From: Pseudoalteromonas sp. BSi20652
GTDB taxonomy: Bacteria > Pseudomonadota > Gammaproteobacteria > Enterobacterales > Alteromonadaceae
Length of the DNA stretch: 34,983 nt
Direction: 5' to 3'
NCBI RefSeq assembly: GCF_000239855.1
Contig: NZ_BADT01000221.1
Coordinates: 1-34,983 of the forward strand
Made by a program: the position numbers and the translations under genes. The notes under the pieces are model-generated. The model was not told where the DNA came from and ran no database searches. It was given only the letters and a program-made list of their open reading frames with translations. This document shows positions 34,975 through 34,983 of the stretch, piece by piece (the stretch's first letter is position 1; each line of letters starts with the position of its first letter).

Positions 34975-34983
34975 CTACAATTT

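Noticed and set aside
1-34983. tRNA, rRNA or riboswitch
   Set aside because: No cloverleaf, rRNA-like or recognisable riboswitch core was seen in any intergenic gap.

Overview
The window is AT-rich bacterial DNA, and every convincing gene reads on the minus strand. Gene order, codon use, dispersed repeats and protein types suggest a marine gammaproteobacterium of the Alteromonadales, most likely Pseudoalteromonas. That assignment is inference from recognition; no search was run.

Layout in the direction of transcription (right to left). (1) 34977-27602: two secreted multidomain proteins and a decayed remnant of a third. They share a C-terminal tail of FG-GAP/VCBS-like repeats. One joins a reprolysin-type zinc metalloprotease to leucine-rich repeats (LRRs), Ca-binding repeats and the tail; the other, whose 5' end is missing, has LRRs, Ca-binding repeats and the tail. 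The two tails are near-identical direct repeats about 4 kb apart, each followed by the same terminator hairpin. (2) 27527-25614: an exported, probably glycoside-hydrolase-like protein. (3) 25566-6613: about 19 kb of tightly packed glycan genes. They comprise eight glycosyltransferases (four GT2-type, one GT4, two GT61/DUF563, one GT2-like 'DADEFF' type), a rhamnan-synthesis-F/HAD protein with a separate HAD-tail partner, and five PAPS-type sulfotransferases interleaved among them. (4) 6401-1233: the sulfate-activation genes cysD, cysN, an SLC13 permease and cysC. (5) 1147-191: a DHH-family phosphoesterase. Small dispersed inverted repeats lie at 51-121 and 1879-2040.

How it fits together (inference). 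CysDN and CysC make PAPS, the donor for the five sulfotransferases next door, so the locus reads as a sulfate-activation module beside a factory for a heavily decorated, multiply sulfated surface or exported glycan. No flippase, polymerase, ABC exporter or nucleotide-sugar gene is visible, so the locus depends on genes outside the window.

Caution: several genes are broken by single-base indels. They are cysN (two indels), the 10301-11649 sulfotransferase (an 8-base homopolymer), the HAD-tail gene (a 7-base homopolymer), probably the 5' end of the rhamnan-synthesis gene, and possibly the starts of the glycoside-hydrolase-like gene and the rightmost LRR gene. Several lie in A/T runs, so sequence error is the leading explanation. 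Real decay or phase variation cannot be excluded from the sequence alone.
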